Below, in pieces: positions 16,194 through 24,533 of a DNA stretch of 53,458 nt. Made by a program: the position numbers and the translations under genes. The notes under the pieces were generated by a model. It was not told the DNA's origin, made no database searches, and saw only the letters and a list, made by a program, of their open reading frames with translations. How positions within the stretch are numbered: the first letter of the stretch is position 1; each line of letters begins with the position of its first letter. The DNA comes from CAZYBU01 sp964645775. Its GTDB lineage: Bacteria > Spirochaetota > UBA4802 > UBA5550. The stretch lies in the NCBI GenBank assembly GCA_964645775.1, contig CAZYBU010000022.1, forward strand, positions 1 through 53,458, in the 5' to 3' direction.

Positions 16194-17858
16194 TTACATC
16201 CTCTCCGGAGCGGAGACTCCCAGTAGCCCGAGGCCGTTTTTCATAACAATGGCTGTGCCCTGACAGAGGGCAAGATTCGCGGCAGCCTCTTCCGGGTCAT
16301 CACAGAGGATCCGGTGTTCCGTGTAAAACTTATGAAAGGACTGGGCCAGGCGCATTAAAAAGGTAGAGAGGCGCATCGGTTCCAGGGCCTGGGCCGCGTC
16401 TTCAACCTCTTCCGGGAAACGGGCAATGAGTTTCAGGAGCGCCACGCCCTCATCGTTCATAAGGTGTTTCTCAAGCAGGGAATCGCCTGATGCTTCAAGT
16501 CCTCTTTTCTCAGCTTCTCTGAAAAGGGAGGATATGCGGGCATAGGCGTATTGAAGGTAGAAAACAGGGTTTTCAGAGCTTTCCTTTTTTGCCAGGGCAA
16601 GGTCGAAATCGAGATGACTCTCCTTTGATCTCATGATAAAAAAATAGCGGGCCACGTCTTTTCCGATTTCATCGAGAAGATCCTTCATGGTTGAGAAGTT
16701 CCCCAGGCGTTTAGACATCTTGACCGTTTCTCCTTCCATTACAAGGTTTACCTGCTGGGCGATAATGATCTGGAAGCGTTTGCTGTCGTATCCCATGATT
16801 TTCATGGCTGCACTTAAACGATCGATGTAACCGTGATGATCCGGTCCCCAGATATTGTAGATGTTATCGTATCCCCTGGTCGACTTGTCTCTGTGGTAAG
16901 CTATATCAGCCATGAGATAGGTGGGCCTGCCATCGTCCCGGACAATGACCCTGTCCTTGTCATCACCGAAATCGGATGAGCGGAAAAAGGTTTTCCCCTC
17001 CTCATCATAGGTTACTCCCTTCTCTTTCAGCATGGAAAGAGCCTCTGTCACGGAACCATCTTCATGGAGAGAACGTTCACTGAACCATCTATCAAAGGTT
17101 ACGCTGAATTTCTCAAGGTCCCCTTTTTGACTCTCAACGTTGTATTCAACCGCCCTGCGGGATAGAAAGTCGATTCGTTCTTCTCCTTCAAGGCCTTCAA
17201 GGTCTTCAGTATGGACATCCAGGATATGACGGGCAATATCAATAACATATTCACCTCTGTACCCTTCCTCAGGGAATTCAGAACTTCCGGTGAGAATTTC
17301 CTCAATCCGGGCATTGACTGAAAGACCCAGGAGGCGAACCTGGTTTCCGTAGTCGTTCACATAATATTCCCGCTCAACTCTGTGTCCGGCCGCCTCAAGA
17401 ATGTTGGCCAAAGAGTCACCGAGGGCTGCGGCTCGGGCCGATACCACGTTCATCGGTCCGGTGGGGTTGGCGGATACGAACTCCAGGTTAACCCGGCACG
17501 GTTGCTCAGATTTGCTTTTCCCCCAGTTGTCGCCATCCTGCCGAACTCTGCCGAGTATTTCGCAGAGATATTTTCTGTTGATAAAGAGGTTGATAAAGCC
17601 GGGACGGACAACATCCACCTTCTCAATAAGTTCATTGTCCTTGAGAAATGTCGCTATAGCCTCTCCGGTTTTCATCGGGTTTTGTCGAAGTGATTTTGCC
17701 GCTTCCATGGCGAAGGGAGTGGCGTAGTCTCCATATTTTTCTTCTCGGGGATATTCCACCTTGATATCAGGGAGCTCCCCTTCGGGCAGTTCGCCCTTTT
17801 TGAGGGCGGTTTTTACTGCTTCATTTAGTATCCCGGCAATGGAATTTCTGAGTGTCAA
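16194..17858 (-). CDS. argS: Arginyl-tRNA synthetase
   Basis: 554 residues. It charges tRNA-Arg. The amino-terminal Arg-tRNA additional domain, the class I Rossmann core and the carboxyl DALR anticodon domain are all present. The KMSKR loop is VKMSKRLGNFSTM. The usual HIGH signature is replaced: SANPTGPMNVVSARAAALGD where most relatives have PLHVGHAR. I recall similar variants in some spirochaete and Bacteroidetes-type enzymes. The start is a TTG at 17858 behind a GGGAG ribosome site, giving MTLRNSIAGIL. It is the first gene of the long minus-strand operon. Confidence 0.95.
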   Translation of the reverse strand: MTLRNSIAGILNEAVKTALKKGELPEGELPDIKVEYPREEKYGDYATPFAMEAAKSLRQNPMKTGEAIATFLKDNELIEKVDVVRPGFINLFINRKYLCEILGRVRQDGDNWGKSKSEQPCRVNLEFVSANPTGPMNVVSARAAALGDSLANILEAAGHRVEREYYVNDYGNQVRLLGLSVNARIEEILTGSSEFPEEGYRGEYVIDIARHILDVHTEDLEGLEGEERIDFLSRRAVEYNVESQKGDLEKFSVTFDRWFSERSLHEDGSVTEALSMLKEKGVTYDEEGKTFFRSSDFGDDKDRVIVRDDGRPTYLMADIAYHRDKSTRGYDNIYNIWGPDHHGYIDRLSAAMKIMGYDSKRFQIIIAQQVNLVMEGETVKMSKRLGNFSTMKDLLDEIGKDVARYFFIMRSKESHLDFDLALAKKESSENPVFYLQYAYARISSLFREAEKRGLEASGDSLLEKHLMNDEGVALLKLIARFPEEVEDAAQALEPMRLSTFLMRLAQSFHKFYTEHRILCDDPEEAAANLALCQGTAIVMKNGLGLLGVSAPERM

Positions 17859-17870
17859 AAGTCTCTCCCA

Positions 17871-17894
17871 TTAATAAAGATGTTAATAAAGATG
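17871..17894. repeat. Tandem 12-base repeat in the argS leader
   Basis: TTAATAAAGATG occurs twice in direct succession, in the divergent intergenic region just upstream of argS. The first copy begins 13 bases from the start codon and flanks the ribosome site. It may simply be a replication slip. Confidence 0.6.
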
Positions 17895-18072
17895 TCGGTT
17901 AAAGCTAAATAAGGTAGTAAAACCGGTTAAAAAGGACCATGATTCTCCAGGGTCAACCCTTTTTGGTAAAATCAGGATCATTCATCTCAATAGAATTGAT
18001 TTATCTCCACTCCGCTTTCCACAGGTCAATCAGATTTATGTCACGCCCCGTGAAATATCATAATAAAATTAC

Positions 18073-18102
18073 TTGCATTTTAAACAGAAGAGTGACTAAC
18101 AT
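18073..18102 (+). promoter_or_regulatory. Candidate promoter of the adenylate cyclase gene
   Basis: TTGCAT and TAACAT with an 18-base spacer lie 30 bases before the start codon at 18132. The boxes are moderate matches to sigma-70 consensus. The rest of the 17859-18131 divergent region is AT-rich and has no further element that I can defend. Confidence 0.35.
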
Positions 18103-18131
18103 CGAATATATCCTTTTTCTGGGAGCGTGTC

Positions 18132-20141
18132 ATGAAATTCTTTAGCTTTGACAGAAACCGTCTCATCGGTCTTTTACTATCTCTCGCTCTTATGGGTGGA
18201 CTGGCCCTGCTCTATACACAGACCATTCTCATGGATGGTATGGAGAGAGGCGCAACGGACCTGTTTTTCGTGATTCGCGACCCTGGTGAAAAATCGAAAA
18301 AACTGGATGATGCCGCCCGTCAATTCAAGCTTAACCCCAAGGCACGTAAGGATATTGTTATCCTCGGTATTGACGAGGAGACCATCCGGGCGTTCGCGCA
18401 ACAGGGCAGGATGTGGCCTTTTAAATGGGATGTTTATGCAAATTTCACACGGTACGTTTCATCCGGCGATCCCCTGGCCATATTCTACGATATCATGTTT
18501 ATTGATCCTCGCAAAAAGGATGGAAAACATCTGGAGAAGGAGTTCGCCGATGCGATTCGGGACGCGGGAAACGTCTTTCTCGATTTTCCCTTTGAGGTGA
18601 CAGAGATTGATAAAAAATATGATGATCTTCCGGAACGGATGAAACTGGCTAACAGGCACAGGATACCCGCAGGAAAAGATGGTGTTCGGCCCTGGGTGGA
18701 GGAGGCTCTCCCTCCCCTGCCCATTTTGGCCCGGGCTGCTGAAGGGGTCGGTTTTGCCAACGTACGCCCCGACCCGGATCATACGAATCGTAAGATGCCC
18801 CTTGTCGTAAAGTTTCATGACCACTATTATCCGAATATCGACCTGATGATCGTGATGCATTATTACGGGATTGACAAAAAGGATGTTGAGATCCGTCCCG
18901 GTAAATATATTAAGCTGAAAAACCTTCCGAAGGAGAAGATGGCGCGCCCTAACCCTGAACGGACTGTTACGATTCCCGTCGACGGGGAAGGGTTCATGGA
19001 CATTAATTTTATCGGGGGTACGGACAGTTTCCTGAATTATCCCTTCTACCTTTTCAACAGGGAAGGGACCATGAAAAACAATACTTCCCTGAAGGATAAG
19101 CTACTCCTGGTCGCCGCCTATTCCGTTACCGGTATCGCGAAGGACGTTCATAAATCACCTTACGGTGAGATGTTTGGTATCGAGCATCACGCCAATGCGA
19201 TCAATACCATATTGAATCAGGACTTTATTTACAAGTTCGACCAGAAACACAACCTGATAATTCTTTTAATCATTGCCCTGATTCTGGGGTTTCTTTTGCC
19301 GAGGGTGTCGATCATCGCTTCTGTCATCATTACCGTGGTGGCGGGGATTCTTTACCTGACAGGGGCCTACCTCCTCTTTGACAGGATAAACCTGGTGACC
19401 ACGGTTACCACTCCCGTTATCCAGATAGGCGCGACGTTTACGCTTATAATTGCGTACCGGGTTATGACCGAGCAGAAAGAGAAGAGATATATCCGAAACA
19501 CCTTCTCCAAATTCGTTTCCAAATCTGTCGTCGATGATCTCCTCAAACATCCGGACAAACTTAAACTGGGTGGTGATAAGAAGATACTCACGGTTATGTT
19601 CTCCGACATCAGAAGCTTTACAACCCTTTCCGAGTCCATGACTCCCGAGGAACTGGTTGAGCAGCTTAACCAGTACCTCCAGGCCATGACGGAAGTTGTT
19701 ATCAAATATGACGGCACCCTGGACAAGTATGTTGGGGACGAGATTATGGCTTTCTGGGGCGCGCCTATACCCATGGAAGACCATGCCCTTCGAGCGTGCC
19801 GATGTGCCATTGAACAGATGAATGTTCTCTCGGCCATGAACAAGGAATGGCAGGCTCAGGGAAAGAAGGCCCTTCATATCGGTATCGGTATCAATACTGG
19901 AGATATGGTTGTCGGCAACATGGGGTCATCATCCCGGATGGACTACACGCTCATGGGAGACAATGTCAACCTGGGGGCCCGGCTTGAAGGAACAAACAAG
20001 GTCTACAGTACAGAGATCATTATAAGCGAATTCACCTACGAACACGTGAAGGACGATGTTATCGTTCGCGAGCTTGACCTGATCCGAGTTAAAGGTAAAG
20101 AAAGACCGGTTCGCATTTTCGAGTTAGTGGATATTAAATAG
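18132..20141 (+). CDS. CHASE2-domain class III adenylate cyclase
   Basis: 669 residues. An amino-terminal membrane helix (about 12-32) is followed by a large periplasmic CHASE2 sensor (to ~370), three closely spaced helices (~375-440) and a cytoplasmic class III cyclase domain. Metal-binding D492 (MFSDIRSF) and D536 (KYVGDEIMAFWG) are present, and K532 and D610 (MGDNVNLGARL) are the adenine-selecting pair, so ATP rather than GTP is expected. This architecture is frequent in spirochaetes and cyanobacteria. The input sensed is unknown. Its last 18 bases overlap the end of the convergent AsmA-like gene. Confidence 0.93.
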   Translation: MKFFSFDRNRLIGLLLSLALMGGLALLYTQTILMDGMERGATDLFFVIRDPGEKSKKLDDAARQFKLNPKARKDIVILGIDEETIRAFAQQGRMWPFKWDVYANFTRYVSSGDPLAIFYDIMFIDPRKKDGKHLEKEFADAIRDAGNVFLDFPFEVTEIDKKYDDLPERMKLANRHRIPAGKDGVRPWVEEALPPLPILARAAEGVGFANVRPDPDHTNRKMPLVVKFHDHYYPNIDLMIVMHYYGIDKKDVEIRPGKYIKLKNLPKEKMARPNPERTVTIPVDGEGFMDINFIGGTDSFLNYPFYLFNREGTMKNNTSLKDKLLLVAAYSVTGIAKDVHKSPYGEMFGIEHHANAINTILNQDFIYKFDQKHNLIILLIIALILGFLLPRVSIIASVIITVVAGILYLTGAYLLFDRINLVTTVTTPVIQIGATFTLIIAYRVMTEQKEKRYIRNTFSKFVSKSVVDDLLKHPDKLKLGGDKKILTVMFSDIRSFTTLSESMTPEELVEQLNQYLQAMTEVVIKYDGTLDKYVGDEIMAFWGAPIPMEDHALRACRCAIEQMNVLSAMNKEWQAQGKKALHIGIGINTGDMVVGNMGSSSRMDYTLMGDNVNLGARLEGTNKVYSTEIIISEFTYEHVKDDVIVRELDLIRVKGKERPVRIFELVDIK

Positions 20142-22349
20142 ACGTACCCTCTTCTCGCTGCCTCTTACATCGGAGAGCCAGGGCTCATCGATACTTCCGG
20201 AAAGGGAGAGAGGATAGGTCTTCCTTAAATCCTCTCCGTGGATATTGAGAGTGACTTTCCCATCGAGTTTGTCCACGTAGGTCCAGGTGCCATACCCGGA
20301 GATGGTAGTTTTGTCAGATTCCAGCCGCAGGGGACGGAGGTAAATCTCCTTTGCGCGGTGACGAAGCGAGAAGGTGGCTATTCGGATATTCTTAAGCTCT
20401 TCAATTCCGGTATTCTCCCCTTCCAACTCAAAAAGATACCGGTTGACCCTTTTTTGCAGGGAGGTCGAATTCAGGGTTGCATCGCGCAGGGTAAATGTCA
20501 TCTCTCCCCTGCCGTTTTGATAGAGGTGAGCCAGACGGAATGCGCTCATCTCAAATTCCATGGAAACATCGAGCTTACCCCTTTCTATGGGGTAGTTTTC
20601 TTCAACCTGATTATATTTTTCGAAATCGAAATTCTGAAGAGAAAAATCGATTGCGAAGAAGGGGTACTCCCGGTTCATAAATGCCCCTCCATTGAGGGAA
20701 CTGGTTGCTCCGAACCCTTCGCAGTTGAATTGCATGATGTCGCATCGTCCCCTGGAAAGTTTCAACCCGAGCTCATTCTCCTGGAGATGGGCCTTCTCTC
20801 CGATCATCAGCTTATCGATAATTATGTCCAGCTGTATGTCATTTTGGTTAATGAGTTTTCCTTCCGACAGACGGAGAAAATTTACCTGTTCATATCCCCT
20901 GCGGTGGTCTCTGTGGGCCTCTTCGTAGAGCTTTCCCAGGGCCATAATTATTCCCCTGGCCGGGAGTGAGGCGTTCATGTGATCGGAAAAAATTTCAACA
21001 CGGCTATCGGACATCAGGGGAGCCCACCCTTCAATCCGGGTGGCTGAATCGACGCGGACGTCAGAATCATCAATCATGGTGAAAAGACGAAATTGAATCT
21101 CTTTCATGTTTGCGTCGATCTGCCATTTACCGTTACTCAGGACTATACTCTCCCGGTATTGCCTGCCGGGTGAACCCAGAGAGATACCGCTTGCCTTCGA
21201 ATTCAGGGAGAAGCTTTCAGGTTCCAGAGAAGTGAGTTTCCCCCTGTAATGTCCGTTGAGACTGAGAGTCCCCCCCATGGACATATACCCGTAGAATGAT
21301 ACGTGGTTCCTGAGATCATCCAGAGAGAAGGTACCTGCGGAGATATCCACAGAGAGGGCATCCTCTTCCAGGTCCCAGGCTGCTGAAAGAATAATTTTCT
21401 GATTCTGGATGATACATTCCATGGATGATATCTTTCCCCTGGAATCTGAAGGTCTTTCCAGAGTGCCGGAAAGGGAAAAGGGAAGACTCCGGACAGAGAT
21501 GTTTAAACGATCCCAGAGAAAACTCAGTTTTTCTCCGGAGACATCAAAGTCCAGGGTATACCCTTTTCCCGAGGTAAGATTACATTCTCCGTCCAGGTAA
21601 CCGGATACCTTATGGGGCCATTTTTCCTTATCAGGAAGGAGAGCCTTCAGCAATCTGGAATCCAGACCGTTCCATTTGATAAAATAGTTACTGTCATTTT
21701 TCTTTCCCGGCGGTATTGTAAAGTTCGCCAGGTATTGTCCGGGTTTCCTGTCGCTTTCTCTGTTGAAGAGTTTGCCTGAAATTCGTCCAGTGACTCCTCC
21801 CTTTTCCCTGATGGTAAGTGAAAGGTTTAGTTTCGCAAAGACCTCCGTCCGTTTCTCTTCATCCAGATAAGGTATAATCAGCTCGCCCCCCTTCCCTTCA
21901 ATCCTGAGAGGGAATGATGTGTTTGGAAGAGAGCGGAAAAAGGCATGAAAGGATGAAAGGATTTTTTTTACTGAGGTAAGGTCCTTTCCGGTATGGAGGT
22001 AAAACCGAAATCCGTCACCGATTCTTATGCTATCGATGGTCAGTTCTCCAGAAAGAAAAGACAGAAGCCCTGTATCCAGTTTCAGGAGCGGAATATCGAT
22101 AAGATGCTCATTGTCATTGAAATCATCAGTCGAGGAAAGCTGGAGATTGACGATTTGTATATGAAAAAAGGGGGTCAGGGTAAGCCGATCAATACGAACG
22201 GCTTTTCCTGTTCCATTCTGCACCCCTTCAACAAAGCTTTCCTTGAGTTTCGCTTCTGGAAAGGAATTTCGGACGTAAACCCATAATCCTGTATAAGAAG
22301 CTGAAATGACTGTCCCTGTTGTAATCAGGAGAATTATAATACGTTTCAT
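20124..22349 (-). CDS. AsmA-family envelope protein
   Basis: 741 residues with one amino-terminal membrane anchor (MKRIIILLITTGTVISASYTG) and a long beta-rich periplasmic body. The opening (AVRIDRLTLTPFFHIQIVNLQL, LLSFLSGELTIDSIRI) and the closing segment (YGTWTYVDKLDGKVTLNIHG) are typical of AsmA/TamB-like proteins, which are now viewed as lipid-transport bridges between membranes. The assignment rests on overall pattern rather than a catalytic motif. It stands alone on its strand, facing the small gene at 22610 across a 260-base divergent region that holds conserved motif copy B. Confidence 0.75.
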   Translation of the reverse strand: MKRIIILLITTGTVISASYTGLWVYVRNSFPEAKLKESFVEGVQNGTGKAVRIDRLTLTPFFHIQIVNLQLSSTDDFNDNEHLIDIPLLKLDTGLLSFLSGELTIDSIRIGDGFRFYLHTGKDLTSVKKILSSFHAFFRSLPNTSFPLRIEGKGGELIIPYLDEEKRTEVFAKLNLSLTIREKGGVTGRISGKLFNRESDRKPGQYLANFTIPPGKKNDSNYFIKWNGLDSRLLKALLPDKEKWPHKVSGYLDGECNLTSGKGYTLDFDVSGEKLSFLWDRLNISVRSLPFSLSGTLERPSDSRGKISSMECIIQNQKIILSAAWDLEEDALSVDISAGTFSLDDLRNHVSFYGYMSMGGTLSLNGHYRGKLTSLEPESFSLNSKASGISLGSPGRQYRESIVLSNGKWQIDANMKEIQFRLFTMIDDSDVRVDSATRIEGWAPLMSDSRVEIFSDHMNASLPARGIIMALGKLYEEAHRDHRRGYEQVNFLRLSEGKLINQNDIQLDIIIDKLMIGEKAHLQENELGLKLSRGRCDIMQFNCEGFGATSSLNGGAFMNREYPFFAIDFSLQNFDFEKYNQVEENYPIERGKLDVSMEFEMSAFRLAHLYQNGRGEMTFTLRDATLNSTSLQKRVNRYLFELEGENTGIEELKNIRIATFSLRHRAKEIYLRPLRLESDKTTISGYGTWTYVDKLDGKVTLNIHGEDLRKTYPLSLSGSIDEPWLSDVRGSEKRVRLFNIH

Positions 22350-22513
22350 CGGTTGATTGTCTACGATATATGGTGAGAAAAAGTATTATAAACATGATGT
22401 ATGCCCTTTAGGCAATCATTTTTTTATTGATAAATGCCTGATCCGGGACGACCCTTGACCAGTATATGCAGTAACAGTATTTGTTTCTTAATTTGCTGTC
22501 AAAAACTCTACAA

Positions 22514-22602
22514 TCTCCGCCGACGGCGGCGGGAATAATCATTCTTTTTTGTTTGCACTTAAAAGCATCTTTGGGAATAATTACTGATCCAGTAGTATAA
22601 TA
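22514..22602 (+). promoter_or_regulatory. Conserved upstream motif, copy B
   Basis: CCGCC-GAC-GGCGG hairpin, then TTCTTTTTTGTTTGCACTTA, then GGGAATAATTACTGAT, then TATAAT at 22596-22601, only 8 bases before the start codon at 22610. The first long block and GGAATAATTACTGA are identical to copy A, and copy C shares GCATCT, GGAATAAT and ACTGAT. Either AATAAT (with TTGCAC 17 bases upstream) or TATAAT could be the -10 box. Confidence 0.6.
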
Positions 22603-22609
22603 ACGGTTT

Positions 22610-22951
22610 ATGAAAATGATTGAAGAACAAAAAAAACTGATGCGGAATCTCCTTGGTCAGAATAGACACTATGACCTGGATATTAAGCATGACACCAGGA
22701 ATCTTAAAGACTATGTTCCCTACGAGGGGATGCCGAGAAAACACTTACACAACGACTCAATCCTGGTTCTCCTTGCTGATCCGCTTGAAAATCGGGAGCT
22801 GTTTTACGAGTTCACAACCGATTCTATTGCGGGTTTTGAGGAGTTAGGGACTATTACCTCCGAAGAAAAAGGTTTTTCATATATGAGAGTAAGAGTGTGG
22901 GTCAAAAAGGGCTATCCTGCCGTACGTTCAGAAACATTTATCGTCGAATAG
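22610..22951 (+). CDS. Conserved-looking small protein of unknown function
   Basis: 113 residues, soluble, mixed charge, no signal peptide or membrane helix. The start could be the ATG at 22610 or 22616. Neither has a clear ribosome site, and if the TATAAT of motif copy B is used the transcript would be nearly leaderless. The sequence (MPRKHLHNDSILVLLADPLE, then FSYMRVRVWVKKGYPAVRSE) suggests a small beta-rich domain. I do not recognise the family. dedA starts 15 bases downstream, so the two may be cotranscribed. Confidence 0.7.
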   Translation: MKMIEEQKKLMRNLLGQNRHYDLDIKHDTRNLKDYVPYEGMPRKHLHNDSILVLLADPLENRELFYEFTTDSIAGFEELGTITSEEKGFSYMRVRVWVKKGYPAVRSETFIVE

Positions 22952-22966
22952 GTACAAAAAACTGTT

Positions 22967-23602
22967 ATGGAATGGTTAAGCAGTATTCTTATTGACCTGG
23001 CTCAGTATGTCCATTTTATCTCATTCGGGCTTCTACTGCTTGCCGGTTTGAATTTTCCTGTCTCGGAAGATCTCACTTTTATCATTTCCGCCTCCCTGGC
23101 CGCCACAGTGGTACCGGAGAATACCGTACCCATTTTTATCGGCTGCTTCACAGGCGCACTTTTAAGTGATATCATCGCTTACAGTATAGGCAGATTTGGT
23201 ATTAATCGTCTCAGAACCCTTCCCATGCTTAAATCGCTGATAAGGGAAAACAGAATAGAAAAGATTACCAGGTATTTTGACAATTACGGATTCGCGACCC
23301 TCTTCTTCGGTCGCTTTTTCCCATTCGGTGTGCGTAATGTCCTTTTTATGACTGCCGGAATGATCCGTTTGAAATTCTATCGCTTTCTTATAGTCGATCT
23401 GTTTGCCCTCTGTTTGACCTCCACCATCCTCTTTTCCCTGGGATACATCTTCGGTAAAAATTATCGAGACCTGATTCCTTACATCGAACAGTATAAAACG
23501 GTTCTTATTGTTACTTTTATCCTGGTTGCGACATTGATCCTGGTACGATATTATTTCTTTCGTAGCCATCCAGGCGAAAATCGTCCGGAAGGGCAGAGTT
23601 AG
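22967..23602 (+). CDS. DedA-family (SNARE-associated) membrane protein
   Basis: 211 residues with about five hydrophobic helices. The family core is visible as GCFTGALLSDIIAYSIGRFGINRL and FGRFFPFGVRNVLFMTAG, including the conserved G-R-F/R-F-x-P-x-x-R pattern. DedA proteins are inner-membrane transporters linked to undecaprenyl phosphate or phospholipid flipping and envelope stability. The gene begins the plus-strand run that leads into the type II secretion cluster, 36 bases before gspC. Confidence 0.9.
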   Translation: MEWLSSILIDLAQYVHFISFGLLLLAGLNFPVSEDLTFIISASLAATVVPENTVPIFIGCFTGALLSDIIAYSIGRFGINRLRTLPMLKSLIRENRIEKITRYFDNYGFATLFFGRFFPFGVRNVLFMTAGMIRLKFYRFLIVDLFALCLTSTILFSLGYIFGKNYRDLIPYIEQYKTVLIVTFILVATLILVRYYFFRSHPGENRPEGQS

Positions 23603-23638
23603 CGGTGTACACAGGGAACATACAGGACGTTAAAAAGA

Positions 23639-24490
23639 ATGCAGTTACTTAAATATCATCTGCTGAATATCACAGCAATGCTCCTCTTTGCCTATTCTTC
23701 AGCACAGACGGCCACCACACTTGTATCTCATCAGCTTCCCCGTCCTGAACTTGTTACCACGACCGCTGGCAGAAGCGCTGTTCCGGCCCGGGAGTCGCAT
23801 CCTGCCGTCAATATTCAGGCCATTATCGAATCTGGATTCTTTCAGGAGGCTGAAGAAAAAGATTCTTCATCGGAGATCGGTGTCGCGCCTGCCACTCTCA
23901 GTGAACTGGAACTTATCGGTACTGTCACGGGTCCTCCTGTTATCGCCCGGGCCATGATCCGAAAGAAAGGGGAAAGAAATCCCATGATTTACGCGCTTTA
24001 CAGGTACCAGAGGGACCTGACAAACGAGGTTTACGGGTACCGTCTTGTGGCTATCCGGGAGAGAAAGGTCTATCTTAAAAAGGATGACGAGATTTATCAT
24101 CTTGACCTCTTTGATAAAAAGAAACCGTCAGGTTCCCCCAGTTCAACTTCTGGGAGCGGAAGGACCATCAAGAAAACTTTGAGCCGTTCATTCATCCAGC
24201 AGAAGGTGCTCAATGATATGGACAAGGCCCTTCAGGGACTCAGGGCCGGACCTTACATGAAAAATGGAGAGGTGAAAGGATACCGTCTGGTTCAGGTTCG
24301 TCCTTATAATATTCTATACAAGCTCGGGATCAGAAGCGGTGATATTATCCGCCGCATAAATGGAAAAAGTATCGACAGCACCCAGAAAATGCTCAAGATG
24401 TGGGAGGGGCTGAAGGAAGAGTCGAGAATGTCCATCGATCTTGAGCGCAGGGGAAACCCGATGACCTTTGAGCTCAACATTACGGAATAA
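23639..24490 (+). CDS. gspC: Type II secretion system protein GspC
   Basis: 283 residues. One amino-terminal membrane helix (LLNITAMLLFAYSSAQTATTLV) is followed by a homology region (LSELELIGTVTGPPVIARAMIR) that in known systems binds the secretin. The carboxyl PDZ-like domain runs from about residue 210 (YNILYKLGIRSGDIIRRING...LDLERRGNPMTFEL). GspC links the inner-membrane platform to GspD. It is the first gene of the gsp set and its stop is followed closely by gspD. The identity of the family is clear although overall similarity to proteobacterial GspC is probably low. Confidence 0.88.
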   Translation: MQLLKYHLLNITAMLLFAYSSAQTATTLVSHQLPRPELVTTTAGRSAVPARESHPAVNIQAIIESGFFQEAEEKDSSSEIGVAPATLSELELIGTVTGPPVIARAMIRKKGERNPMIYALYRYQRDLTNEVYGYRLVAIRERKVYLKKDDEIYHLDLFDKKKPSGSPSSTSGSGRTIKKTLSRSFIQQKVLNDMDKALQGLRAGPYMKNGEVKGYRLVQVRPYNILYKLGIRSGDIIRRINGKSIDSTQKMLKMWEGLKEESRMSIDLERRGNPMTFELNITE

Positions 24491-24533
24491 TATGATTAAC
24501 CTTAGCGATATAGTATCAGGAAAGGGGGTATAT

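Noticed and set aside
11656..18131. Glycine riboswitch ahead of the gcv genes
   Set aside because: gcvT follows aroQ by 1 base and no tandem glycine aptamer pattern is visible upstream of argS.
17939..18145. 68-codon plus frame upstream of the adenylate cyclase
   Set aside because: No ribosome site, odd composition, and it overlaps the cyclase promoter and start.
22405..22445. TGCC-CTTTA-GGCA hairpin followed by a T-run as a terminator
   Set aside because: Only a 4-bp stem and no gene ends upstream on the plus strand. It lies in a divergent promoter region.
22514..22602. Conserved motif as a cyclic di-GMP (GEMM) or glycine riboswitch
   Set aside because: The characteristic conserved loops of those classes are absent and the element is too short. 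The downstream genes do not match either.
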